From Flavobacterium sp. 1 (GTDB lineage Bacteria > Bacteroidota > Bacteroidia > Flavobacteriales > Flavobacteriaceae), in assembly GCF_002797935.1 (NCBI RefSeq), contig NZ_PGER01000001.1:3596001-3660000 (forward strand): a DNA stretch of 64,000 bases, given 5' to 3'. Below the pieces are notes generated by a model, which had not been told where the DNA came from, did not search any database, and saw nothing but the letters and a program-made list of their open reading frames with translations. The first letter of the stretch is position 1, and each line of letters starts with the position of its first letter. The position numbers were made by a program, and so were the translations under genes. Positions 63,997-64,000 of the stretch are shown here, piece after piece.

Positions 63997-64000
63997 CTTA

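Overview
The window is a stretch of a Bacteroidota chromosome, almost certainly Flavobacterium or a close relative. Supporting signs are SusC/SusD genes, a type IX secretion sorting domain, flavobacterial conserved families (DUF4271, DUF4296, DUF3098, DUF5686), promoters of the TTG-N19/20-TAnnTTTG type, weak ribosome binding sites and A+T-rich intergenic DNA. No complete rRNA or tRNA gene and no CRISPR array was seen.

Layout. 1-2.6 kb: the end of an outer-membrane protein gene, a beta-helix-type surface lipoprotein, a truncated gene remnant and a tiny protein that is little more than a type IX sorting domain. 2.7-17.9 kb: a LuxE-like gene, then a complete beta-1,4-galactan utilisation locus read leftward (hybrid two-component regulator, SusC, SusD, SusE/F, GH53 endo-galactanase, GH2 beta-galactosidase). 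The locus is flanked by direct copies of the 3' end of the LuxE-like gene, which looks like the scar of an insertion. 17.9-30 kb: housekeeping genes (tyrS, a reductase, pyrC, polyprenol mannosyltransferase, hemD-like, zinc peptidase, leuS). leuS is inflated to about 1170 codons by in-frame insertions, one carrying an intact DUF559 nuclease-like domain bounded by GC-rich palindromes. 30-35 kb: a molybdate uptake operon with its regulator. 35-44 kb: ftsX, uppP, truB, pyrH, frr and an outer-membrane protein. 44-52 kb: two paralogous CPA2 cation/proton antiporters, the second frameshifted and heading an operon with an SMR transporter and a LytS/LytT-type two-component system; a solitary HEPN-like gene lies between them. 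52-60.2 kb: an RND/MMPL exporter, Hsp20, asnS, rpoN, a PAP2-like protein and a PorT-like barrel.

At about 60.3 kb a tRNA 3' end plus terminator marks what looks like the attachment site of an integrative mobile element that runs off the right edge. It carries mobB/mobA and an AbiEii-type toxin with a frameshifted DUF6922-type partner.

Three genes (24.8, 51.1 and 63.56 kb) are each broken by one base, two of them in short homopolymers. Real decay, phase variation and assembly error cannot be told apart here. The observations I rate highest are the DUF559 cassette inside leuS, and the LuxE-end duplication in which a terminator for the opposing gene is embedded in coding sequence.
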